Assembly: GCA_023487965.1 (NCBI GenBank)
Contig: JAMDBV010000046.1
Coordinates: 1-11,359 of the forward strand
Reading direction: 5' to 3'
From: Patescibacteria group bacterium
GTDB lineage: Bacteria; Patescibacteriota; Minisyncoccia; Phycocordibacterales; PALSA-1337
DNA: 11,359 nt
In this document: positions 1 to 5,603 of the stretch, piece by piece
Position numbering within the stretch: position 1 is the first letter of the stretch
Layout: each line of letters starts with the position of its first letter
Translations under genes and position numbers: made by a program
Notes under the pieces: model-generated
The model's database searches: none
Seen by the model: only the letters and a program-made list of their open reading frames with translations
What the model was told of the DNA's origin: nothing

Positions 1-30
1 GTTCTGTTCGGATCTCGCTCTCAGGAGTAA
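1..30 (+). CDS. possible 3' tail of an upstream gene (partial)
   Basis: From base 1 one frame reads VLFGSRSQE and stops at TAA (28-30). A rho-independent terminator follows 38 bases later, which fits the end of a + strand gene. Nine residues are too few to identify a product or prove coding. The first twelve bases also form one arm of an inverted repeat with 131-142, so this stretch may instead be non-coding. Low confidence. Confidence 0.2.
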   Translation, partial: VLFGSRSQE

Positions 31-67
31 ATAATTGATATCGATCTATCGCTCAATCATCATTATC

Positions 68-100
68 AAGCACAAACCCCCGCAAGGGGGTTTTGTGCTT
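68..100. terminator. strong rho-independent terminator, possibly bidirectional
   Basis: The left arm (68-81, AAGCACAAACCCCC) pairs with the right arm (86-100) across a GCAA loop, with one extra T in the A/T part. The five-pair G:C core is flanked by A and T tracts, so a U-rich tail would form on either strand. On the + strand it would end whatever gene enters from the left; on the - strand it would stop antisense transcription from the island. Confidence 0.8.
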
Positions 101-166
101 TACAAGCGTGGCTATGTATGGTAGCATATTTCCGAACAGAACAATAAAACAACAGAAGAACAGACT

Positions 167-457
167 ATGAAGATGATATACAATAGTCGAGGCCTACAAC
201 CGGAGGTCCGAATATTCAGTCGCGGTGGAATTGAACTTAAAACCACCAATTGCACGGCGATAGAACATCTGATTAGGCAGATGAGCTGTACCGGAGGTCA
301 CACAATCCGTGCATCAATCACGGATAAAATCCAGGGAATCCATGGCTTACAGGGAGATGTGCCCTTCCTGAAGGTACGGACAGTAGGACTGGACGGCGCC
401 ATAGCAAGGATCCGTGTGCAGTTCGCCCCAGATCATGGCCAGCGCCTTGTGTGTTAG
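167..457 (+). CDS. unrecognised small protein, 3' end lies in the inverted repeat
   Basis: A 96-residue frame begins with ATG at 167 and ends at TAG 455-457. I recognise no family. The first ~70 residues look like an ordinary mixed soluble protein (a basic, beta-prone start, then a helix-like stretch at about residues 30-40). The last eight residues, DHGQRLVC, are antisense translation of the 92-bp repeat that encodes part of a winged helix in the next gene. The natural 3' end may therefore have been replaced when the reversed copy arrived. Spacing to the next gene is short and both read on +. No clear Shine-Dalgarno or -10 box precedes the ATG. It could be a real small protein, a truncated gene, or chance coding in a GC-richer segment. 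Confidence 0.35.
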   Translation: MKMIYNSRGLQPEVRIFSRGGIELKTTNCTAIEHLIRQMSCTGGHTIRASITDKIQGIHGLQGDVPFLKVRTVGLDGAIARIRVQFAPDHGQRLVC

Positions 458-522
458 CGTGTACCCACTCCTCTTACCGCCGAACTCGTGTCTCGCTAGA
501 TATCCACGGGAAACGATGGACC
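431..522. repeat. left arm of a perfect 92-bp inverted repeat
   Basis: Bases 431-522 equal the reverse complement of 1055-1146 over all 92 positions; base n pairs with 1577-n. Identity breaks at both edges (430 against 1147, 523 against 1054). Read on the - strand, this arm encodes the same residues as the right arm, about SIVSRGYLARHEF to LTHKALAMI, in a frame that stays open from 688 down to 347. On the + strand it supplies the stop of the preceding small ORF and a GTG (451) that artificially extends the next gene's frame upstream. The coding sense of the right arm suggests this is the derived copy. Confidence 0.95.
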
Positions 523-558
523 GGAGTACAGGCAGCAGATCGCGGTACAGTGCAGAAA

Positions 559-1425
559 ATGACTGACAAATTCCGAAAACTCTGTAGCGGAAAATGGGTA
601 TCATTCGATGATGCATTGTCCGCAGTGCAGAATCACGTGACTTCGAATGGAGGAGGGACCGAGGTGTCATACCCTCATGGTGTCGCATTATCCGGCAGTC
701 CGACTATAGAGACGCATTCGGCGAATGCTAAAACCCCTGACGAGGTAAAGGGGGTAGAGATCGGCACGACCACTCCTGATGGCATCCCGGACCGTGACAG
801 TGCGACACCTTCACCGGAGCCGGTATCAGCGGCGGCAGCTCAGGAGGATTCATTGGCTGGAGTTTTTAATGACGATCAGTTTTTGTCACTCTTCCTCCGC
901 CTAATAGCGGAGCATGTCGGGAGAGAGAAGCTGGACGTCAAGACGGTAGTCACGACCCACGATCTGAAGTCTGTCCTGTTGGGAGCATTCGCCTCGCGGA
1001 CTGGACTCTCGCTGGAGCATTACCGCCGTAACAACGGTATCGGACCAGTCTTCGGGTCCATCGTTTCCCGTGGATATCTAGCGAGACACGAGTTCGGCGG
1101 TAAGAGGAGTGGGTACACGCTAACACACAAGGCGCTGGCCATGATCGGTGTCAAGCCCGAGCCACCAACCACCGTGGTAACGCCTAGCGAAGGCATGAAG
1201 ACGATAGTCACGAATCATGCGAGCACCACAGCACAGACCGCCCTGAACACGGCACTGAGGCTGGTGGCCGACGCGGAGCGTGCCGAACAGGAACTTCAGC
1301 AGGTGGTCAGCCAAATTGAAAAGCTCACAGCTCGAAGGGACGTGCTACTGGTGACCACTTCAGACCCCCACGTCGCTCAGGCGAGGAAGCTACTCGAGCT
1401 CCTGTCAAAACTGGCAGACGAGTAG
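559..1425 (+). CDS. winged-helix-like protein with low-complexity linker and C-terminal coiled coil
   Basis: I recognise no specific family. The frame is open from a GTG at 451, but its first ~24 residues come from the reversed repeat, so I use ATG 559 (288 aa); GTG 550 is an alternative. The protein starts with a short domain (MTDKFRKLCSGKWVSF), followed by a linker rich in Thr, Pro, Ser and Ala to about residue 98. A helical region comes next (DDQFLSLFLRLIAEH). At about 155-195 lies a likely winged helix: an HYRRNN recognition-helix-like stretch, then SIVSRGYLARHEF and YTLTHKALAMI, which resemble the wing and last helix of MarR/PadR-type domains. The tail (about 228-288) is a helix with heptad-like spacing. 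A DNA-binding dimer is a reasonable inference. The wing is encoded by the right arm of the 92-bp repeat. A strong terminator follows. GC content is well above the neighbouring housekeeping genes. Confidence 0.6.
   Translation: MTDKFRKLCSGKWVSFDDALSAVQNHVTSNGGGTEVSYPHGVALSGSPTIETHSANAKTPDEVKGVEIGTTTPDGIPDRDSATPSPEPVSAAAAQEDSLAGVFNDDQFLSLFLRLIAEHVGREKLDVKTVVTTHDLKSVLLGAFASRTGLSLEHYRRNNGIGPVFGSIVSRGYLARHEFGGKRSGYTLTHKALAMIGVKPEPPTTVVTPSEGMKTIVTNHASTTAQTALNTALRLVADAERAEQELQQVVSQIEKLTARRDVLLVTTSDPHVAQARKLLELLSKLADE
1055..1146. repeat. right arm of the perfect 92-bp inverted repeat
   Basis: Exact reverse complement of 431-522, separated from it by 532 bases. This arm lies inside the winged-helix gene and encodes the wing plus the following helix (ends GYTLTHKALAMI). 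Because it makes sense within a continuous protein, it is more likely the original copy. Recombination between the arms would invert 523-1054 and join the C-terminal coding part to a different N-terminal frame, the one reading from ATG 688 on the - strand. Confidence 0.95.
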
Positions 1426-1445
1426 CGCCAGCTTAAACTACGCAA

Positions 1446-1484
1446 ACCACCCAGCACGCTCCCGCGTCCTGGGTGGTCTTTTTT
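1446..1484 (+). terminator. rho-independent terminator after the winged-helix gene
   Basis: ACCACCCAG (1446-1454) pairs with CTGGGTGGT (1469-1477) around a 14-base loop. After one C comes a run of six T (1479-1484) on the + strand. The stop codon of the gene lies 20 bases upstream. On the - strand there is no T run after the stem, so it acts in the + direction only. Its T run directly abuts the deaminase fragment, marking the island boundary. Confidence 0.85.
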
Positions 1485-1486
1485 AA

Positions 1487-1682
1487 ATCCGACAGCTTCA
1501 GCACTATTCAATTCAATATGTGATATCCAATCTGAATTTATTGAGAGTAAATTCCTAGATCTGCCGATCTCCACACCGTCGATCACCAAAACCGCACCGA
1601 CGGGGAAGTTACCGTCGGTCAGCGAAATTTGCGCCTGTTCCAAAGCGATTTCCATAAAATGTTCATCAATATTTTTTGTCAT
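1487..1682 (-). pseudogene. 5' fragment of a zinc-dependent nucleoside/tRNA deaminase gene
   Basis: From ATG 1682 (ATG 1688 and 1712 are alternatives in frame) the protein reads as the N-terminal half of the cytidine/adenosine deaminase superfamily (TadA/nucleoside deaminase type). It has an opening helix (DEHFMEIALEQAQ), the conserved NFPVGAVLV strand, and SHIELNS at the place of the HxE motif, where His binds zinc and Glu is the proton shuttle. After about 60 residues homology stops; the frame runs on into the terminator and the reverse strand of the neighbouring gene down to 1377. The PCxxC pair of zinc ligands is absent, so the product could not be active. Full-length members have about 150 residues. 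The break coincides with the change in GC content. It is either a gene cut by insertion of the left-hand island or an assembly junction. An intact gene with a swapped tail is unlikely. Confidence 0.65.
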
Positions 1683-1712
1683 GATCATTGATAGTACGCC
1701 ACGGTTATTCAT

Positions 1713-1932
1713 CAGGGGATCACCAGGTTCGTAACACTCATGATTTCAGACTGACTATAGAAGAATTTATTGTGGGGGACGTGTACACAGGCCACATCAT
1801 TACATGTGGCCACTGTAAACACACCATGTCGCACAATATATGTTGGGTACACTAAGGCCGTTTGATTTATTGCCATTCATAGGCATAGAAACAATTGAAA
1901 ATGTTATAGAGTCTCACCTATAATCCTCCCAA
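1713..1932. other. 220-bp gene-free spacer with an imperfect hairpin at 1781-1822
   Basis: This stretch separates the end of the gltX-M23-small membrane gene group from the deaminase fragment. No open frame with coding character was found. It contains GGCCACAT (1790-1797), a 6-base loop and ATGTGGCC (1804-1811). The stem continues imperfectly outward (GTGTACACA against CTGTAAACAC) to 1781-1822. No T run follows on either strand, so it is not a standard terminator, though it lies where the operon must end. It may be a processing or stabilising structure of the mRNA 3' end or a protein-binding palindrome. Confidence 0.4.
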
Positions 1933-2253
1933 TCATCTTACCGGTAGCTGTGGCGCGGTATCTATAGGAACTGCTGGTCCTCCGCCCTGCATGCGTATAA
2001 GAGTATCGATAAAAGGATTCCATATGTAAGGCATCCAGAAATTGTTCCAGAGATAGTTGAATGGTGCCTTCAGATAATCATTCCAACCGGTCTTTATGAG
2101 CTCCCAGACATATACAAGGTTGTCATGAACTGTCGGAGACGCTACTATGGTGCGCAGGTTGAAACCAAAGTATCCCAGGATAATGAGTATAGCCACAATG
2201 ATTAGAACCGTTTTCAATATGCCTCCCCTTCTAGTGTTTGATTTTTTTAGCAT
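1933..2253 (-). CDS. small membrane-anchored protein of unknown function
   Basis: A 106-residue protein with a basic N-terminus (MLKKSNTRRGG), one transmembrane helix at about residues 12-33 (rich in I, L and V), and an extracytoplasmic part of ~70 residues. That part is rich in aromatic residues: YVWELIKTGW, then FNYLWNNFWMPYIWNPF. The tail is Gly/Pro-rich. By the positive-inside rule the N-terminus stays in the cytoplasm. It follows the M23 peptidase gene by 33 bases on the same strand and is probably cotranscribed, which suggests, without proving, an envelope role. I recognise no named family. No clear Shine-Dalgarno precedes ATG 2253. Confidence 0.65.
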   Translation of the reverse strand: MLKKSNTRRGGILKTVLIIVAILIILGYFGFNLRTIVASPTVHDNLVYVWELIKTGWNDYLKAPFNYLWNNFWMPYIWNPFIDTLIRMQGGGPAVPIDTAPQLPVR

Positions 2254-2286
2254 GTTGTATGGCGTACCGATAGGATTAATTGTATT

Positions 2287-3621
2287 CTAATCATTGTACT
2301 TCGGCAAATACGAAAGAGGATTCAAATATGCCTTAAAGTCCGCTAGCGGTATAGTCGCGCCGGTACAGTGAATGCTTTGACCCTTGGTCAATTTTGCGAT
2401 CTGCACACCTTGCGTCGCATAAACGCCAAAATGAAGATGTGGGCCGGTTGTGTAGCCGGTATTCCCGCTATATCCGATGATCTCACCGGTGCCTACAATG
2501 TCACCAACTGATACGCCTTGAACCGACATGTGCGCGTATAACGTTGATAGACCATTACCATGATCTATCATCACCCATTTCCCGTACGAATAGCAATTCT
2601 TGATACTGTCTGTATTGGCTACGCCCACAACCCTACCTGATAATGCCGCCTTTATCGGTGTACCTATGGACGCGCGCAAATCTATGCCATTATGACCCTT
2701 ACCACCATATATCTGTGCATTCGCTGTTGCGAACGGCGTATTACCGAAGAATTGAGTAATGAAGACATTGTCTGTCGGCCAGGAAAGTACCGATTGTCCT
2801 GTTGTTGGTAGTTTGGAAGCGTCGATTGCCAATTTCAGCTGCGATTCGTATTGTAACACTTCCCTATCAAGAGCCTCTTTTTGTGATTGCTTCTGGGCTA
2901 GAATGGCGCGGTATCGCACTTCTGATTGTTTGGTATCCGCCAATAGTTGATTCTTTTCGTCTTGTGTGGCTAGAACCACCTGCTTTTGATCCTTCAATTG
3001 CTTATTCAGACTCTCCAGATCCTTTTTGTCATTTTCGGATGTCGTTTTGTCCTTTTCGAGACCGGCCTTCAACGTCTTAAGACTATTTATGCGCGACACC
3101 AGATCACTGTTCAAACGTGCCAATTGGTCCATAGAATTCCACGCGCTCGATACCGATTCGCTGGCCAATATTTTTTCTATGAGTGATTGGTCTGACCTCT
3201 GATTGACTACAAGGAGCGATTGGGAAATGATCCGCTTGTCATCAGCCACGTTTTCTTCTTGCTCACCTATTTCCGAAGACAGCTGTTGGATCTCATACGT
3301 CTTATTGGCTATGCGATTTTCGGTTAGACTTATATTTGCCTGGATCTTCTTTAGTGATAAATCCAAAGACTTGATCGTCGCCGAGAGAGAATTGACCTGC
3401 CCCGAAACACCGTCGATCTGTTTTTGGTAATTCGCTATTTCCTGTTCAAGCGATCTGATATCGGCACTGCGCGCGTCGATTTTGGCCTGAAGGTCGGCGA
3501 CCGTATCCGCCTTGGCGATATGAACCGCGAACATTCCTAAACCATACAGACCTGTTATCATAAACAGTGTCATCGCTACAGACGATATCGACATTATCCC
3601 TAATTCGCGAGCAATTCGCAT
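2287..3621 (-). CDS. secreted coiled-coil M23 (LytM-type) peptidoglycan peptidase
   Basis: Probable zinc endopeptidase cutting peptide cross-links of peptidoglycan outside the membrane, or an EnvC-like regulator of such cutting. The N-terminus has a positive stretch (MRIAREL) and a hydrophobic segment at about residues 10-36 (signal peptide or anchor). A long coiled coil follows at ~40-267, resembling EnvC-type proteins. The M23 domain starts near residue 279. All zinc and catalytic positions are present: H310 and D314 (GHNGIDL), H364 (YAHM), and H395/H397 (GPHLHFGV). These argue for an active enzyme, since degenerate EnvC-like members lose such residues. The gene overlaps the 3' end of gltX by 22 bases. 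I keep ATG 3621 because it supplies the positive signal-peptide region. ATG 3594, just after the gltX stop and preceded by TAGGG, is a real alternative. Expression is probably coupled to gltX. Confidence 0.9.
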   Translation of the reverse strand: MRIARELGIMSISSVAMTLFMITGLYGLGMFAVHIAKADTVADLQAKIDARSADIRSLEQEIANYQKQIDGVSGQVNSLSATIKSLDLSLKKIQANISLTENRIANKTYEIQQLSSEIGEQEENVADDKRIISQSLLVVNQRSDQSLIEKILASESVSSAWNSMDQLARLNSDLVSRINSLKTLKAGLEKDKTTSENDKKDLESLNKQLKDQKQVVLATQDEKNQLLADTKQSEVRYRAILAQKQSQKEALDREVLQYESQLKLAIDASKLPTTGQSVLSWPTDNVFITQFFGNTPFATANAQIYGGKGHNGIDLRASIGTPIKAALSGRVVGVANTDSIKNCYSYGKWVMIDHGNGLSTLYAHMSVQGVSVGDIVGTGEIIGYSGNTGYTTGPHLHFGVYATQGVQIAKLTKGQSIHCTGATIPLADFKAYLNPLSYLPKYND

Positions 3622-4943
3622 GCTTTTTTTATTCGTTTTATTGCTTCGTTCTTGCCGACAATATAAGCGGATGTAAATGGATCCGGTGACTTATTCTGGC
3701 CGGTAATAGCGTAGCGGAGCGGCCAAAGAACGTCTCCTTTGCCATTTGCCTCCGCATACGGCCATATAGCGTTCTTTATATTATCCATCGTAAAGTCCTC
3801 TATGCCTTGAATAGCATTCAGGGAGAATTCGAGGTGCTTTAACGCGAGCTTTTTGTCTGGATTCTTGCTCCAAAGAAGAGAATTGACATTGTATTTCGGG
3901 ACAGTGATTGTGAATGATAGGTCAGCGCTATTATCAAATAGCCCTGCAATCTCAGCGAACGACGATACCTTTGAACGTATGGTAGACAGAGCGCGTTTCA
4001 GTAGATCCTGCATACCGTTCATGGAGTCGGGCAGGAATGGCTTGGCATCTGATATAAAGTCTTCATCGCTCAATCTGGCCATGTACTGACGATTGAACCA
4101 TGAAAGCTTTTCATCATCAAATATGGCCCCTCCCTTCTGCACCCGATCGAGACTGAATTGACCGATGACCTCATCTATGGAAAGTATTTCCCTGTCATCT
4201 GCTGGATGCCAACCGAGCAAGGCCATATAATTGATTATCGCCTCTCTTATATATCCTCTATCGCGGTAATCAGATACCGGTATGGCCCCGTTACGCTTGG
4301 ATAGCTTTGATCTGTCCTTGGCGAGCAGAAGCGGTATATGCGCGAATTGCGGTATCTCAGCGCCGATGGCTCGATATAACAGTATTTGTCTAGGAGTGTT
4401 CGATATGTGATCTTCGCCACGAATAATATGCGTAATGCCCATATCATGATCGTCGATAACATTTGTTAGATGAAAAACCGGTTCATTCATATCTTTTGCA
4501 ATGACAAAATCACCAAGCTCGGTAGTGTCAAACTCGATATGTCCGCGAACAATATCATCAAATGCAATTTTACATTTGGGATTTCTGAACCGGATAACAT
4601 GTGATCTCAACCCGCTCTTATCCGCGTTGGTCGAATCGGCGATGTTCTCATCGGATATGTATGCGTGTCCGGAATCAATGAGTTTCTTGATATACCCCGC
4701 GTAAATATCGGTTCGTTCCGATTGACGATAAAAACTGTCATAATCAAGACCGAGCCATTTGAGACTATCGATTATGTTTTCTTCATACTCCTTCTTGGAA
4801 CGTTCCTTGTCCGTATCCTCTATGCGTAGTATAAATTTGCCATTATTTTGTTTGGCATAAATCCAGGAGAAAAGTGCTGTGCGATAACTGCCGGCATGAA
4901 ATTTGCCGGTCGGCGATGGTGCGAAGCGTGTTACTACATTCAT
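3600..4943 (-). CDS. gltX: glutamyl-tRNA synthetase
   Basis: Class I synthetase that attaches glutamate to tRNA-Glu; if, as in many bacteria, GlnRS is absent, it may also charge tRNA-Gln for amidation by GatCAB. The catalytic Rossmann fold opens with FAPSPTGKFHAGSYRTALF (residues ~7-25, HIGH-type motif with Pro-Ser-Pro-Thr-Gly). FILRIEDTDKERSK (~37-50) and IRGEDHISNTPRQ (~174-186) are typical GluRS segments. The second signature is KLSKR at 213-217. The C-terminal helical anticodon-binding part runs to residue 447, slightly short for the family but complete. It is first in a group with the M23 peptidase and the small membrane gene. The start at 4943 is fixed by the MNVVTRFAPSPTG opening; there is no Shine-Dalgarno and a -10-like hexamer lies six bases upstream. 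Confidence 0.97.
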   Translation of the reverse strand: MNVVTRFAPSPTGKFHAGSYRTALFSWIYAKQNNGKFILRIEDTDKERSKKEYEENIIDSLKWLGLDYDSFYRQSERTDIYAGYIKKLIDSGHAYISDENIADSTNADKSGLRSHVIRFRNPKCKIAFDDIVRGHIEFDTTELGDFVIAKDMNEPVFHLTNVIDDHDMGITHIIRGEDHISNTPRQILLYRAIGAEIPQFAHIPLLLAKDRSKLSKRNGAIPVSDYRDRGYIREAIINYMALLGWHPADDREILSIDEVIGQFSLDRVQKGGAIFDDEKLSWFNRQYMARLSDEDFISDAKPFLPDSMNGMQDLLKRALSTIRSKVSSFAEIAGLFDNSADLSFTITVPKYNVNSLLWSKNPDKKLALKHLEFSLNAIQGIEDFTMDNIKNAIWPYAEANGKGDVLWPLRYAITGQNKSPDPFTSAYIVGKNEAIKRIKKACELLAN

Positions 4944-4949
4944 GGCTAT

Positions 4950-4977
4950 ATTATGGCATTTTTATGATATTTCGCAA
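4950..4977 (-). promoter_or_regulatory. putative gltX promoter, -10 six bases before the ATG
   Basis: On the - strand TTGCGA (4977-4972) is followed after 16 bases by CATAAT (4955-4950), and after six more bases by the gltX ATG (4943). With a usual 6-8 base gap, transcription would start at or within a base or two of the ATG, giving a leaderless mRNA. The hexamer matches are moderate (4/6 and 5/6), but the same arrangement occurs at trpS and murG. Confidence 0.45.
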
Positions 4978-4980
4978 AAT

Positions 4981-5012
4981 GAAAAGCCGCGCATACATAT
5001 GAGCGCGGACTC
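4981..5012 (-). terminator. hairpin terminator after the DUF7282-like gene
   Basis: On the - strand CCGCGC (5008-5003) pairs with GCGCGG (4992-4987) around a ten-base loop. It is followed by CTTTTCATTTT. The stem starts about 25 bases after the stop of the preceding gene and lies upstream of the gltX promoter. It should separate the membrane-anchored gene's transcript from that of gltX. The T tract is interrupted, so termination may be partial. Confidence 0.6.
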
Positions 5013-5033
5013 TTCAAATTCAGAGGTAAAAGC

Positions 5034-5531
5034 TTAACCCTTTATTTCCGCATTGGCGGACGCGCTAGCGTGGAATATTTTCATGATTACGTTACCGTTT
5101 TCATCCTTGAGAGGAACATCTTTGGTAGCGTCGAATGTATTGTCACCATCGTCCGTGTGCATGACCGCATAATACACGGCGCCGTCAACTGTCGATTGCT
5201 TTAGGTTGATCTTAAGCGGACTGATACCAGCATCAGCATGCGCCGAGCCGATAACGTCTCCCGGCTGACCGTTATTGTCCTTGTGAATAGCCACCCAGAC
5301 CGGCTGTGAAGCCTGTACTGACGATACATATACTACATTGCCCGGAAACTGATCATTGATAATGATGCGATTCGCAGAAGCTGTGGGCGATGTGGCAGGA
5401 CTTTCATTCGATGTTACAGGGGCCTCTGTCTTTTTGCCGCCAAATACGTATATACCGATGACAATAAGGGCGATGATGACGATTACAGTCACTACCCATT
5501 GCCATGCTCTGACACCTGATTGAGGTTCCAT
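5034..5531 (-). CDS. membrane-anchored protein with DUF7282-like beta-sandwich domain
   Basis: A 165-residue protein of unknown function. Residues ~9-31 (AWQWVVTVIVIIALIVIGIYVF) form one transmembrane helix or uncleaved signal. A Thr/Ser/Pro/Ala-rich linker follows to ~53. The rest is a predicted extracytoplasmic beta domain, with RIIINDQFPGNVVYVSSV, PVWVAIHKDNNGQPGDVIG, then YYAVMHTDDGDNTFDATKDVPL. The VAIH, GQPGDVIG and MHTDDGDNTFD motifs recall the DUF7282 pattern known from archaeal and bacterial surface proteins; the Asp-rich loop could bind metal, but that is inference. It is monocistronic by its signals: its own promoter (5574-5603) and terminator (4981-5012). No Shine-Dalgarno is visible before ATG 5531, but an A/T-rich leader of ~35 bases is expected. 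Confidence 0.75.
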   Translation of the reverse strand: MEPQSGVRAWQWVVTVIVIIALIVIGIYVFGGKKTEAPVTSNESPATSPTASANRIIINDQFPGNVVYVSSVQASQPVWVAIHKDNNGQPGDVIGSAHADAGISPLKINLKQSTVDGAVYYAVMHTDDGDNTFDATKDVPLKDENGNVIMKIFHASASANAEIKG

Positions 5532-5573
5532 ATTGATAATTTTTACATTAACTTTTAATTACGACTTGCTTGT

Positions 5574-5603
5574 AGTATATCATGTATCACTTTTCATGTT
5601 CAA
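5574..5603 (-). promoter_or_regulatory. sigma70-type promoter for the DUF7282-like gene
   Basis: On the - strand TTGAAC (5603-5598) and TATACT (5579-5574) are separated by 18 bases. The -35 box lies inside the last codons of murG and the -10 box in the short spacer. The start site would fall near 5566, giving a ~35-base A/T-rich leader. This differs from the murG, gltX and trpS starts, where the -10 box touches the gene. Confidence 0.6.

Larger units (their letters stand above)
1..142. repeat. 12-bp inverted repeat (1-12 / 131-142) around a terminator
   Basis: GTTCTGTTCGGA at 1-12 is the exact reverse complement of TCCGAACAGAAC at 131-142. The arms enclose the terminator at 68-100 and lie just before the first ORF. 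The left arm touches the window edge, so the repeat may be longer. It could mark the edge of an inserted element or form a long cruciform or hairpin. No transposase and no target-site duplication can be seen here. Confidence 0.5.

Noticed and set aside
35..124. Short TTG-start ORF preceded by AGGAG (24-28)
   Set aside because: It runs straight through the terminator hairpin, has 29 residues and no protein-like pattern.
199..299. Direct repeat ACCGGAGGTC (199-208 and 290-299)
   Set aside because: Only two 10-base copies, 91 bases apart, inside one ORF and in different sequence contexts; this could be chance.
347..688. 113-residue - strand frame as a present-day gene
   Set aside because: Its recognisable part is only the reversed repeat; the rest looks like antisense translation. 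It is relevant only as the alternate state if the segment inverts.
1700..1932. tRNA gene suggested by GGTTCG near 1725
   Set aside because: No acceptor, D or anticodon stems can be built around it, and the TPsiC-like stem does not pair.
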